A DNA stretch of 64,000 nt from Sequoia sempervirens (Eukaryota > Streptophyta > Pinopsida > Cupressales > Cupressaceae), in contig VDFB02262608.1 of the NCBI GenBank assembly GCA_007258455.2, positions 1-64,000 on the forward strand. Direction: 5' to 3'. Shown piece after piece: positions 34,916 to 47,448 of this stretch; position 1 is the first letter of the stretch; each line of letters starts with the position of its first letter. The translations under genes were made by a program, and so were the position numbers. Below the pieces are notes generated by a model, which saw nothing but the letters and a program-made list of their open reading frames with translations, ran no database searches and had not been told where the DNA came from.

Positions 34916-35866
34916 GGGAGTCCCCCTCATTTGTAATTCATTAGATAGACATTTTGATCAGAGTAGACAGTAGAGCTTAGAGATCAGACTAGAGAGTAGA
35001 GCTTAGCATAGCGTAGTTTGAGGGAGAAGGAAAGTTTTCCTTTGAAAACTTTGTAAGAGATTGTTGCGAAAAACTATTGTAATAAAAGATCTTTCATTGA
35101 ATGGTGAATTTGTCTTTGTTATAAGCAGTTAGCAAGGTTTCTTCATCCATTTTGCTTCACTTAGCGGAAAGTAGAGTAGTTTTCATTTTCATGCAAGTAC
35201 TTAGTAATTGTGGAATGTGGTACTCGATTTGAACAAGACTTCGTTCATCCATACCACTAGCGGGCTCGCTGATGGTGGGTTCGCCTTGTGTGGTCAACTG
35301 GATTATTTTTCAAACTTAACTGGATTATTTTTCGAACTTAACTTCGATTGTGACTCACATGTTCGTATGCATCGTCTTGATGGTGCTTGCATGTTGAGTC
35401 ATAGTTTGAACATCTTTCGCCACTCCTCTGAAGATTGCACCGGTTTTGTGGAAGCTGTCCGAAGCGAGGCAAAGCAAGGCTCGGTTGAAGTCCGTAAGAA
35501 TTGATCGCCATGTCCCACGCCTTAGAGTAGAATATAAACTTCTTAGGCCCTACCCCCTTTTAAATTCAGTTCATTTCCGGTTAGAATTAGGAAACTTGTG
35601 CTCACTTGCCAAATCATTTGAATTAAACGAAGCCCTAGTCCGCTGTCTGCTGTCAACTGTCGAACAATTGTGTAAGTCCCCTTGAAATACCAGCAAAATC
35701 ACATCAAGCCAATTGAGACTATTCGCACTGAAGGAACCTTGGAGTTAAATGTATGATCTATCTCGCAATCTTAGCATACAAGAAACTTTGTTCAAGAGAG
35801 GATAGAGTAGCCGTTGGCGACTTTATTCTATGTTGGTGTAGTCGCAAAAACCACGTCAACAGGTTT

Positions 35867-36029
35867 CAGAGGTGTCGGAGCACAGGTTAATCATGCTTTT
35901 TATAGAGGGTCTATCTGAGCCACTTCGTGGTTGGATTAAGGCCTTCAGACCAGAGTCCCTATTGGATGCTATCATATGGGCTCGTGATATGGAGCATTCA
36001 GTGCATGTAAAGTGCCTTGCCAAATCTGA
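35867..36029 (+). pseudogene. Gag middle part of D
   Basis: Between insertions B and E the frame reads SEHRLIMLFIEGLSEPLRGW and then FRPESLLDAIIWARDMEHSV. It continues the gag core interrupted at 30088 and is cut again by E. Confidence 0.85.
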
Positions 36030-39000
36030 TGTAAAATCTCTGATTTTTTGCCTCAGACAATTTGACAAACACTTTGCTTGCAACCTTGAACTTGCTAGTA
36101 ATTGATTTCAGATTGCTTTGCCTTTGATTTGATGAATGCAAATTTTGTTCAAATGCTTGGAAATAACTTCTAAGATATGTATTCAAAGATCGAAAATGAA
36201 GATGCAACTCTTTTTGTGTTTTCAAGTGCATATAAATGAATTTCTAAATGCAAATGCACACCTACAGCCAAGAGGTATTTTCACAAACACTTGGCATGCA
36301 TACTAATTTAGAGGAATGCAATTACATAGAAGGAACATTTTTACAAACACTTCTCTTGCAATTTTCCTAATTCAAATAACCATCTACAACACTATGACAT
36401 TTCTACAAACATTTAATATGCAAACTAATATGAGGGAATGAAAGCTACAGCCAAAGGCAATTTGTCAAACATTTGTCATGCAACCTTATAACTCCTTCAT
36501 TAAGTGCAAATCCAAATACAAGGCTGTTATATAATGCTGACATGAAGATTACAACTACTTGTTGGCGTTTAAATTAGCACCTCTGGAGTGCTAATTGTAA
36601 ACGTTCAGCTATTTCAAATGTTTTGCAACACTTCTTCGTTATTTAAAGAGGAGAAGTCCCTCTCTGCTGAAAGCAATGCGTAAGGAAGGGAATGGTAAAC
36701 TAAGGTTCCTATATTTTTGTACTTCAGCGGTAGGACACAAGGGTGCACAAACACAATGCGCCGCAACTAAGCTTTTTCTCTGGTTTCGGCAGATCTTAAC
36801 TACGACTATTCTAGCTTTTAATCTATCCAATACCTTCAAGGTAAACAGAGCATGAGGGTATAGGAGCGGGAATGGATTGGTTGGATCACCTGAATTCGTC
36901 GTCTCCTGAGAATATGGCCGAGCCTTTGAACTCTCGGGTATATGCTGGGATAAGGTTGGTACAAGCAAACACTCTTTACGGTAAACTGAATCTGAGACCT
37001 GCCAAGGAGGGGGAACCCCTATCCGAGGTATGGGCTAGGAAACGGTTTACAAGAAACAACAAATTGACGATGCCTTGGCTGACAAACTTGCTAAGGAGGA
37101 GGAACCCCTATCCGAAGTATAGGTTGAAGGACAATACATTAAACAACAACAAACGATAACTGTCAATGACAAATATCCAAGGAGGAGGAACCCCTATCCG
37201 AGGAGGGAAATGAAACAACAAGCTATTTGATACAAGACAAATAACTCAAATAGGTAGATCAAAATGCAAGCGCCTTCTGATATTCTTCTTCAAGCTTCAT
37301 CAATGAATTACAAAGGTTGGGATAGCAAAGGCACGAAATCATGCACAATTACAATCAACCAACGAACTCTCATCCAAGAGTGAACAAATATTCGCTTTCA
37401 AAGTTGTTGGCAACAATGGCGCAACAATTTTGCATAGCAAGTAAGGTTAAACAAACAATGAGCCCAAGGCTCTTATTTATAGAACTCAAAGGAGTGGGCA
37501 ACCCCAAAATCTCCTTGAGTTAACAATGAGTTCTTGCCAATCAATTAGCAAGATTTATTCCTAAAAAGGGGAACAAGCAGTTAAAAAACTACTTCAGTTA
37601 ACTGAAAGTAAACAAAGAGTCAACTGGAAACTACTTCAGTTGACTGAAAGTAAACTAAAGGTGAACTTTAATGTAAGTATCCCTCCAAAATAGACATCCA
37701 CATTTAGTGGAGATCTAAGATCCACAAATCATGGAAGTCGATTAGACATCCTTAATCAGTGGGATCTGACAATGCATGATTTAAGGGATATGGAGTTAAC
37801 TTGGAAAGGGGCATCAAGTTAACTCCAATTACATTTAATGTCATCTTGAGTTGACTTGGAAAGAAGCATCAAGTCAAACTCAAGTATCATAAATGCCACT
37901 CTGGAACATTCGCTGTTGAGTTGGATCCAACCTGAAGAGAAATGCCTGGGAGACATGATGACAAAAAGCTGAGTTCAAGGCCTCAAAAGAAAGTGCGCCT
38001 TTTCCAAGAAAGGGCACTTTTGCTTTTGCCTTAGTGAGTTTTTAATCTTCATTCTTCAGCCTTTTGAAATGACCTCTCGTGCTTTGATCTGGATTTCTCG
38101 TTGATTGGAGAATCAGATGATCTTGTTTGATATCTCGTCAGGTAGCTAGCTCTGTTTCGCCAAAGATGACTGGAGTTGGAAAACTCTGAAGTCATTTTAG
38201 GGTCCCTTTATTCAAGGGCTCCCCTCATTGAAAAGGGCGCTTTTGCCCTTTAGCTTAGTTATCTTTATCTGAAATGTGCCCTGGTTTGATCCTGATTGTT
38301 TGTTGACTGCTTCGTTAGATGCCTGTGCTTGCAGTTGCGTTGTTGAGATCTACCTAGGCTGAGAAGATTGTCCTGGGAGGCCTTTGGTCATTTGTCAGCA
38401 TCTAGAGGTTCAGAAAGAAGGGCGCCTTTCTTTGGAAAAAGGCTCTTTTTTCTTTGATTTTTACTTTCGACAGCTGTTTCTTGATACTTTGTCAACTGCC
38501 ACTTTTTTGCTTCGTCAACAACTGCTTATGATCAACTCATCAGCCGATCTAGCTGTTTGTTTCGTTGTCGCGCCAACAAGCAAATGTCAAGGATGACTGC
38601 CTTGGATGATTCAACAGACTGTATTTGACCTTTAAAGATCATGGGCGCCCCTGCTTGAAAAAGGCTCTTTTCAGCATTGTGAACTTGTCTCTCCTTCGTA
38701 ACGTTTCCAGAGTTAGTCAAATTTTGACCTTTCTGGGTTTTAGGAATCTCCTTCATCAAACAGCATCTTTTTAGATCTTTTTCGCCATGGTTGCGTCGTT
38801 GAAGCTTTTGAAGCTTAGCTTTCAGCACCTAGTACTGGCTAATCTGCCATTAATGGTTGCGGAGCTCCTAACTTTGTTCCTGAAAAATAGAAATAGACCC
38901 ACCAGAGTAAAACATGTCTTTTGATGATTCTTACTTGACCAATGTGATCGTGAAGCCTTTTAATCCTATCAAAATCATTTTCAATCATTTCTGGGAAGGT

Positions 39001-40297
39001 CCTATTTTCGGGGGTTTCCTTGAAAATAGGGGCGTAAAACCTTGATTTTCAAATTTTCAGAATTTTGCACGTGTTCCTTGACAGAAACCCACAAAGACCC
39101 TATGTTTGGTTTGACCTAAAACAGACTTTTAACGGCATTTTAACAAGATTTAGCTCAATTTATACAGAATGCCAAAAAAATTATTTTGGGTACAACACTA
39201 CTCAATATGCAATGCCAAGACTCTTGGCTTACAACTTGCATCAAAATGCTATTACAATGGTAGTATAAATTATGCATCTACAACTGTCATATGGCAGCAA
39301 CTTATACAATGATGAACTACAGAAAATAGAACTAAAGAACCTGGATATTATGTGCCAATGTGAAGAAGAAGGGATGGCGAACTTGTCCACAAATAATCAA
39401 AAATTTAGGAGCTCCTCAAGTGAAGAATCAAACTCCTCTAGATGCCGCCCCTGTTCTGGTAAAACAATCCCAAAATAAATAAATGCAGACCTATTACTCC
39501 TCCACACACCTCCTAACATAGACGCCAATGTCTCCCAAGTGGAGCGATGCAAGGAATAAGTGAAATCGCTGCTGCAAGAGACCACTATGAGCAAAATTGT
39601 GGTTCTTCAAGGTGGCTGGAAATGACTGTAAAAATGCAGCAATATAGATATGATTTGAACCAACACTTGCAATAGAAATAGGCCTTCCTTAATGCCAAAA
39701 TCGTCCTTCCCAGAGGACTGAAAATATCTTCACAAAACCTGAGAATGAAGTGCTCCAATCGTACCATCCAAATTTGGCTCTTGGCCACAAAATTTGCACA
39801 ATTGAGAAGTCTGAAGTAACTCCACAATTCCAACTAGGGTTGGTGTTGCACAACCGAAATTGGCACTTAGCCAGCTAGGTTTGGTCTTTCACAAACGAAG
39901 ACTGGAAAACAATAAGCTAAGCATTTAGCTTCAGCAGTGTAGTAGAAAAAGTGTGTTCAACTCAAGATGTCCAAATGCATAGCCAAAGCCTCTTTTTATA
40001 CTTTTTCAACCTCATCACCAAGAGGCTTCTAGAAGATTCCTGATTATTCCTTAAGTGACTATTTTTTTATTATTTTATTATTAAGTCACTTAAGTCACTT
40101 TTAATTATTAAATTAATTAAATAATAAGTCATCCCTTTTGATATTTTAGTTTTTGGAATAACTTAATAAATAATTAATTTAATAACACCTCTTGATTTAA
40201 TTAAATCATCAATTAAGCTATCCTCATGAAATATCAATAATTTGGACAACTTAATTAAATAATTTAATTAAATCGCCATACCTCCAATTCGGGGACA
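36030..40297 (-). mobile_element. Element E: solo LTR in D, minus orientation, split by H2
   Basis: On the minus strand it starts TGTCCCCGAATTGG at 40297 and ends ...GATTTTACA at 36030, the same end as the D and G LTRs. Without H2 it is about 1.63 kb. A TATA (complement of ctttttata, 39991-40000) is present. Flanks are imperfect: TGAT occurs at both junctions but no clean 5-bp duplication does. No coding sequence was seen. Confidence 0.75.
36560..39197 (-). mobile_element. H2: solo LTR of the H family inside E
   Basis: TSD CTACT at 36555-36559 and 39198-39202. The ends (TGTTGGCGTTT / GGGTACAACA) match those of H in inverse orientation. A TATA (complement of tatttata, 37474-37481) separates U3 from R/U5. 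R/U5 holds three copies of 'aaggaggaggaacccctatc' at 37001, 37091 and 37177. U3 has repeated GCGCC(T/C)TTT-type blocks near 38000, 38240, 38430 and 38640. Confidence 0.88.
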
Positions 40298-40782
40298 TGA
40301 TAGTGCCCAAGAGTAAGTTTCCATCCAAACCTTTCTTACCTCAGAAAAACAAGGATAAAAAACCTTTTCAGAGAGAGTGGCCTAAGAAGGACAAACTAGA
40401 TGAAGAGGCTCGTAAGGAGCTGAGAAAAGAAGTTGTGTTATCATTGCAAGGAACAATGGGAGCCCAGTACCAAATGCATGGGTAAGGGTAAGGTTCACTA
40501 CATTGAGGTTGTGTTTGACAGTGAGGATGATGGAGAGGTTGGGCAGGTACGGGGCAGCAATGATAGTAGTTCGGAGGACAAGCAATCACCAGTGGAGACT
40601 AAGAGTGGTGCCATTGCTACTATCTCAGGTACTCCCAGGTTTAATTCCTTTAGAGTTCGGGGAGTTTTGCAGGGACAACATGTTACCGTGTTGATCGATG
40701 GTGGGGCAACCCACAACATCATTGATTCAGCCTTAGTGGCTAAGAGGGGTATCCTTCAGAGAGTTTTGAGGGATTCAGTGTA
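40298..40782 (+). pseudogene. Nucleocapsid and protease region of D
   Basis: KSKFPSKPFLPQKNKDKKPF is followed, after a shift near 40420, by a knuckle CYHCKEQWEPSTKC (the usual GHKC reads STKC). Next come an acidic linker and the protease VTVLIDGGATHNIIDSAL, where the active site reads DGG rather than the usual DSG/DTG. The frame stops at 40780. Confidence 0.85.
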
Positions 40783-43560
40783 ATGGTTGCAGATGGGTTC
40801 AATATGTCATGCACACAGAGAGTTCCTCAGTTGGGTGTCACTTTGGGTAACTACACAGTTACAGATGATTTTTATGTGGTAGACTTGGGTGATACAAATG
40901 CTATTTTAGGTATACAGTGGTTACATTTGCTAGGGAAGTATTCACAAAACTTCCAAAATATGGAGCTCAAGTTTAGGGCAGTGGATGGTAAGAAGGTAGT
41001 GCTCAAAGGTATGGCAAACGGGTCACCGAAGATAGTGTCAACTAAGAGGATGGAGAGCCTTTTCAGGCATGGGGATGTTGCTTGGGCAGTAGAGTGCTTA
41101 ATTACTACTAAGGAGACTCTTGACAGTGACCAACCTTATCATGTGGATATCCAATCATTGCTGGCTAAGCATGACAGAGTATTTGGAGAGATTCCCCTAG
41201 GGAGACTGCCAGATATGGGATTTGAGCACACCATCGAGTTGGAGGAGGGAGCCAAGCCTTTCATAACTACCCCCTATAGACATTCTATAAAGTTTAAGGA
41301 TGAGATCGAGAAAGGAATTAAGGAATTGCTTGACATGGGGCATATCAGATCGAGCTCCAGTCCCTTTGCTTCTTCTATTGTTTTGGTGAAGGAGGATGAG
41401 ACAATGAGGATGTGTATTGATTATTGGGCTCTAAACAAGAAAACAATTAAGAACAGGTACTCGATTCCTAGGATTGACGAGCTTCTTGATGAGTTGCATG
41501 GGGTAGTGTATTTTTCCAAGATTGACCTTCATTCTGGGTACCATTAGATCAGAGTCTGTGAATAGGATATTCCCAAGATAGCTTTCAGGTGTCACTACGG
41601 GCATTATGAGTTTTCAATCATGCCCTTCAAATTGACTAACGCACCTATTACCTTTTAGTCTTGCATGAACCATATTTTCAACCAGCAGTTGCGTAAGTAT
41701 CTTGTGGTGTTCTTTGATGATTTTGCTCATTTATAGTAAAACTTGGGATGATCACCTAAAACAGTGGGATGAGGTTTTGGGCATCATGGGGGAGTAGACC
41801 TTGTATTCTAAGGCCTCAAAGTGTGAGTTTGGCCTTAAGGAGATTTTATGCTTGGGTCACGTAATCAGTGCACAGGGTGTACAGGTTCATCAGGAGAAGA
41901 TCTACGCAATTCTAGGCTGGCCACCACCTAAGTCCCTTACCGAGTTGCGTGGCTTCTTTGGGCTATGTAGCTACTATAGGTGTTTTGTCAAGGGTTTCTC
42001 ATAGCTGGGGGAACCGTTGACAGACCTCACCAAGAAAGGGACTTTCAAATGGTCAGAGGAGGCACAAAGAGCTTTTGATAAGCTCAAGGAGGTGATGAGC
42101 AGTTGTCCTGTACTAGCACTTCCATATTTCACTCAGCCATTTGTTTTGGAGTGTGATGCATTGGGTGAGGGCATAGGAGTAGTGTTGATGTAGGACAGGA
42201 ATCCGATTGCGTTTGAGAGCCGTAAGTTGAGGGGGCCTAAGAGACTATATTCTATTTATGATAAGGAGATACTCGCCATAATGCACACATTGGCAAAGTT
42301 TAGGCAGTACCTAGTAGGTGGGAGGTTTGTGGTTAGGACCAACCACAGCAGTCTCAAATATTTCCTAGAGTAGAAGGATTTGAATGAGAGACAACAAAAA
42401 TGGGTCAACAAAATACAGGCCTATGATTTTGACATAGAGTATGTATAGGGTAAGAAGAACATAGTTGCAGATGCCCTTTCTAGGAAACCAATAGCTTGCT
42501 CACTCACAAAGATTTCAGCAGATTGGAAATCTCATCTACTGGTAGAGTATTCCAAGAACAAATTTGCATCTGAGTTGATGGACGAATAGGTTCAAGATGA
42601 CCGTTATAGGGTGATGGATGATATCATTTTCTACAAGGACAAAATCTATCTAGTGCCGGAATCTAAACTCAAGGAGAAGATTTTGAGAGCTACTCACGAC
42701 ACCCCCTTAGTAGGTCATTAGGGCTACTTTAAAACATACCGGCAGATTCGAGAGAGGTTCTCTTGGAAGGGCCTCAAGGATGATGTATTATGATATGTAA
42801 GGGAGTGTACAACTTGTCAGCAAAACAAGTCAAAGCATTCACATCCGGCGGGTTTGTTGCAGCCATTACCCATTCCAGAGTAGAAGTGGGAGAGCATTTT
42901 GATGGACTTCATCACTGGTTTACCCAAGGTTCATGGTAGAGACTACATTTATGTGGTAGTAGATTGACTGACTAAATATGCTCATTTCTTTGGTATATCT
43001 TCTGAGTACAAGGCACCTCAGGTGGCAAAATTGTTTTTTAAGGAGGTTTCAGACTACGTGGATTGCTGAAGTACATAGTTAGTGACAGGGGCAATAGTTT
43101 CCTGAGTGCTTTTTGGAAGGAGTTGTTCAGATTAGCAAGTACGGAGTTGACTCCGAGCACGAGTTACCACCCTCAGATAGATGGCCAAACTGAGATCGTG
43201 AATAAGTGGGTTGAGAGGTATTTGTGTAATTATGTTTTTAGACAACAGAGAGCGTGGATTCAGTGGCTACACTTGGGGGAGCATTGCTACAATACCACTT
43301 ACCACATGTCATTCGGTATGACACCCTTCCAGGCATTGTATAGCTATGATGCACCGTCATTTTTGGATTTGGATTTTGGAGAGAGTAGGGCTCCTAAAGC
43401 TAAGGATTGGATACAGGAGATCCAAAACATTTTTAAGGCTCTTAAGGAGAATTTACAACTGGCACAAAATCAACAGAAGACTTACGCAAACAAGAACAGG
43501 GTTGAACATAGTTTTGAGGTGGGAGACTTAGTTTTCCTACGATTGCAGCTCTACAGATAG
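40783..43560 (+). pseudogene. Reverse transcriptase, RNase H and integrase of D
   Basis: Domains in order: RT from about 41215 (IELEEGAKPFITTPYRHSI; IVLVKEDETMRMCIDYW; FSKIDLHSGYH; LVVFFDDF catalytic pair near 41715). The retroviral-type RNase H covers about 42130-42480 (FVLECDA; YDKEILAIMHTL; VADALSRKP). The integrase HHCC zinc motif lies near 42690-42830 (CTTCQQNK). The DDE core lies at about 42900-43220 (MDFITGLP; VSDRGNSF; DGQTEIVNKW). About 14 nonsense codons interrupt the frame, 12 of them TAG, plus a one-base shift right after FFDD. The element cannot make an active polymerase. Confidence 0.93.
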
Positions 43561-43563
43561 TCT

Positions 43564-43980
43564 TTGCTGAAAAGAAGTGGTGTAGGAAAGCTTAAGCCAC
43601 AGTTTTATGGCCCTTACAGGATTACTAGACGAGTGGGGGAAGTAGCCTATGAATTGGAATTGCCAAGGAATGGCAAAATCCACAATGTGTTTCATGTTTC
43701 GTGCCTCAAAAAGGCACTTGGGCAGCAGGTTACTTCATCTTCAGAATTGCCTCTGTTGGATGAGGAGGGGCACTTGGTGTTGGTTCCTGAGGAGATAGTT
43801 GATCCCCGAGAGAGGAGATTAAGGAAAAGGGTGATTAAGGAGTATTTGATCCAATGGAGAGACTTGCTAGCAGAGGATGCAACTTGGGAGGGAGAACAGA
43901 TACTGCAGCATCCCAACTTGCAATTGCTTGAGGGCAAGCAATCTCGGGAAGGGAGGACTGTAATGTCCCCTTCTCAATGA
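43564..43980 (+). CDS. Integrase C-terminus and chromodomain of D
   Basis: It is open for 138 codons: GPYRITRRVGEVAYELELP (integrase C-terminal barrel), IHNVFHVSCLKKA, then VPEEIVDPRERRLRKRVIKE and YLIQWRDLLAEDATWE. The last is the aromatic-rich chromodomain fold that places D in the chromoviruses. The chromodomain is thought to direct integration to chromatin marks. It is separated from the rest of pol by one TAG at 43558. A purine tract (gggaagggagga, 43946-43957) precedes the 3' LTR. Confidence 0.88.
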   Translation: MLKRSGVGKLKPQFYGPYRITRRVGEVAYELELPRNGKIHNVFHVSCLKKALGQQVTSSSELPLLDEEGHLVLVPEEIVDPRERRLRKRVIKEYLIQWRDLLAEDATWEGEQILQHPNLQLLEGKQSREGRTVMSPSQ

Positions 43981-45438
43981 TCACCTAGGTTGCTAATTTA
44001 GCCTTTTTAATTCCCGAAGGCTAAAGGCAGAATAAGGGAATTCATTTATTTAATTATTTAATATTACCTGGCAGGAAAAGCAAAAATTAAAAAGGTAATG
44101 TTAAGTGATTAATTAAATAAGTTATAAAGTGACTTTAAGTGAAATATTAAAAGGTAACTTTATAAAGTCACTTTATTTAATTTGAGCGGGAAATTAAAGT
44201 GAGAAATATAAAAGGAGATTTGGAGGCTCATTTTCATTCATGCTTGGTTTATTTCTCATTTTCATCTTGGAGAACTCTCGAAGGTTCTTGGTCTTGGGGA
44301 CGGGGAAACCCTAGGGCATCCGGTTTCGGTGGTGAAATGATTCCACCCTAGCTGGTTCGTTGAGGAGATCACACAAGTCTTTTACTGGAGCGTTAATGCA
44401 ATTTTGTGAGTCTCTTTTAGAGACAAAATTGGTGAAGAACGATATATTCAGTTTTGGATTGTTCAAGGGTTTGGTGTTTGAATGAATATCTTCTTGTAGG
44501 GTAAACCTGGCGATATCCATTTTGAGCTTAGTGTGTATGAGGAGTTGATTGCAATGATAGGCGTGGGGTTTTGAAGGACTGAAGGAAGTCGTTCTAGCTT
44601 CTCATTGACTTCCTGAGCTGGTCGAAGCTTATACAGTGTTGAGGACGTTTTGCCTAGGTCGAGTTTATTTGTCTAAAGAACTAGAAGTCGTGTACCTCTA
44701 CCAGACGTGTTAGTCATTGATTGAGATACTTCTTTGGCGCCTGAGACACATTTGCTAGACCCATGTGTGGGTGTTTGAAGAGGCGTTTTGCAGTTGGAGT
44801 AATCTGAAGCATTTGTGGAGGACGTGGGAACCATTTTATGGCTTGGTGTGTCCTAGCAAGTGCACATAAGAGGCAGTTAACAGGACTGCAATTTATAGCA
44901 GTCCTAGACGTGAGTTTCTGTTGCCTATTCATTCCATTTGCATCATATTCCAGTGGTGGCGTGATCTTCAGACTTGAGGTTGCTGTCATCTTATTGTTCT
45001 GAGCATTTCTGGAGGCTATTCTTGCATACCAGACCCTGGCGGATACTCTTCCAGGTCATAACATAGTTTATATTTGTATCTTTGAGTTTGTAGTACACTT
45101 AGAAATTGTTATTGTAACTCTTTTATCTACCAGTCTGAGGATTGCTAGTGTATGTCAAACTGTTGTTCAAATTTGAGTCCCTTTCTTTGTTATTTCTGTT
45201 CTTATTGAGTACAATAATCTGGTAGTAGACTGTGGTAAAATTCTGATCAGAATATTGTAAAATCAGACTTATTTGAAGGGAGATTATCATACCATTGTTT
45301 CTAGAACTGTATGCAATTTATTTCGATAATCAGTTTATATATATCTGTTCTTATGCACCAAGTTTGATAAAATAGAATATCTATCATACTGAAAAACAAT
45401 CGCCAAAAATTGTCACACTCTTGGAAGGGTATTTTACA
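43959..45438 (+). repeat. 3' LTR of D
   Basis: It runs from TGTAATGTCCCC to GGGTATTTTACA and is followed by TSD AAGCA. A TATA lies at 44207-44215. Confidence 0.93.
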
Positions 45439-45686
45439 AAGCAAGGATGTAGCAGTACCACTACCGAAAGGAGAACAAGCCCCCGATCCAATGTTGCTCA
45501 TGGTGAACATTGGGAAGAAGCTAGCCATTGTACAGCTGGAAATCATAGGAAAGAAACACGCAAACACCATCGTTGATGGAGGCTCGGGAGTGAACGTATT
45601 GCCGAAGGAGACCTGGAAGTGTCTCGGGAAAGCAGCTCTTTGGCCACCAACATTTCACTTGGTAGGCACCGTCTAACATGGTATCA
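45439..45686 (+). pseudogene. Protease segment of F between insertions D and G
   Basis: DVAVPLPKGEQAPDPMLLMV is followed by NTIVDGGSGVNVLPKETW, a retropepsin-type active-site context. The frame is open until G cuts it at 45686. Confidence 0.8.
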
Positions 45687-47448
45687 TGTAATGTCCCTTT
45701 CCCAATGATCACTCCAAGTGGACTTATTAGCCTATTTACTTCCTGTAGGCTATAGTCGGATAAAGGGAATTGGTTAATTTAATTATTTAATGTTGCCTGG
45801 CGAGGAAAAGTACATTTATAAGATAATATTAAATAATTAGATTAAAAGGTGTTATAAAGTGACTTTGGGGAAATATTTAAAAGGTACTTTATAAAGTCTT
45901 TATTTTATTATTTGAGCGGGAAAAGTGCAAGCGTATTAAAAGGGAAGTTTGGAGCTCATTTGCATCATGCTTGATTATTTTTCTCTATTGGTGATTTGAG
46001 GAGCGTTTTGCATTCTTGGCTCTAGGACAAAAACCCTAGGGTGATTGGGTTCGATGGTGAGACTAATCCACCCTAGTTGGTTAGTTTGAGAGATCACTTA
46101 GGTCTTTCACGGGTGTTCGATATTGTCAAATTTGTGGGTCTCCTACGGAGACAAATTTGCAGGTTAACGATATCTATATTTCTTGCACATTTTGAAGACA
46201 AACCTTAGTGGAGATTTTATGGTTGCCAGGTGAAAGCATTTCGGTATCTCTATATCCAACCATTCGAATTTATATCATTCTTTATTTGCGGTTATATTGA
46301 AAACTAGAGAAGGGGCGTATGAGTTTGAGAAGTTTATATTGAAGTTAGATTCAACCTCTAATATACCCATCCCATAGAGGGTGTCCATCAATTAAAAGGG
46401 AAGAGGGTGTCTGAAATAACAGGCCGTGAGGTCTCATATTGCTCACCATCACTTCCATTTCCAATCGCAGCACCAATGATGGGTGCGTTTGAAGTTTAAG
46501 TTTGCAGAAGGGGATGTGAAGGTTGCTTGGCAGGTCGCAAAAGTAAAAGAAGACGCCATAGCTAAACCAAAGTGAAGAAGGGGGGGCCATTCTAGCGTGG
46601 AAGGAGCAGCGGTTACATTCCTAGAGTTAGACGTGGTAGATGCCTAGAGTTGTAATGTGAAGTTGGCAGCTATGTAGTGCTGGCGTCCAGGTTAGAGAGT
46701 ATTAAACTAAGTTTTTGAATATATGTATGTGTCCCATTTCTATGTAATGCTAATGATAGACAAACTGTTATAAACAGTCCTTTATTTTACTATGATTGTA
46801 TGGTGGATTTTATATGCAAATCTTCCCCTGTTATATGCATTATGTTGTACCCCAAATTAAAATTTTTGCTTCACTTAGGCATTTAGAAAAAATGGTCAAA
46901 AGTCTTATTAAAAACTATCAAAAAGGTCAAAAAATAGATTTTGCATGTCATGCATGTGGGTCAAAAACTCAAAATTTTCAAAATCTGAGGATTTGGGTTT
47001 GCTTAGAGCGACCTTGTCTACAAAACCCAAATCTTAGTTTTTCGGCCCTAAAATTTAGGAAATTTTCTAAAAATAGAAAGTTTCTAAAAAGACGTTTTTT
47101 TGGGTTTCTTTTCAAATGGATACTGGCAAAATTTTTTAAAATAGAAAATTTCTAAAAATAGAAAGTTTGGCTTCCAAGGCTCAAACTGATTTTGATTGGC
47201 TTAAAATACTTCCTCATCAGGCTGGTCCAGTCAGAATCGTCAAAAGATCCGTTTTTCCCTAGCGGGTCTATTATGCTTTTCAGGAGCTCCAAGGTCATTG
47301 ATGGAGGTTACTCAACTGCCAAGTGTCAGATTCAGAGTCTTAGGCACTGCACAGATCAAGAAACTGCAATAGATGATCGAGGAATGAAGAACGAAGGAAG
47401 GAAGTTGGAGAATCTTGAAAATTGCAAATTTTTTGACTAAGTTTGGAA

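Larger units (their letters stand above)
30089..35861. mobile_element. Element B: palindromic A-family insertion with U5 ends at both termini
   Basis: Flanked by GGTTT at 30084-30088 and 35862-35866. The left terminus is TGTTGACGTGG and the right terminus is its complement, CCACGTCAACA. In A and C this sequence is the 3' (U5) end of the LTR. The right part (about 31600-35861, plus orientation) is one LTR lacking roughly the first 0.5 kb of U3. The left part (30089-31458) is the last 1.37 kb of the same LTR in inverse orientation. The arms look about 98% identical. No coding sequence is present. Confidence 0.85.
31600..35861 (+). repeat. Right LTR of B (5'-truncated)
   Basis: It aligns with C read backwards from about 59560. 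It contains about 16 AAATGCGCCC-type motifs (32438-33590), three CTA(A/T)4TAG boxes (32205, 32236, 32355), intron-like signals at 34515-34576, a TATA (TATAAAAGG, 34907-34915) and the CAACA end. Confidence 0.8.
27605..45438 (+). mobile_element. Element D: complete, dead chromodomain-type Ty3 retrotransposon
   Basis: LTRs of 1,481 and 1,480 bp flank a tRNA-Met-type primer site, gag, protease, RT, RNase H, integrase, chromodomain and a purine tract. The 5-bp target duplication AAGCA is present at 27600-27604 and 45439-45443. Removing insertions B (5.8 kb) and E (4.3 kb) leaves about 7.8 kb. It interrupts F. Confidence 0.92.

Noticed and set aside
35446..35685. 79-codon ORF present almost identically in both arms of B
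   Set aside because: Identity reflects the inverted duplication. In A and C the region is not open, so no coding pressure is visible.
46351..46590. Minus-strand ORF in G
   Set aside because: Lies in LTR leader sequence of the D-like family where the relatives are not open.
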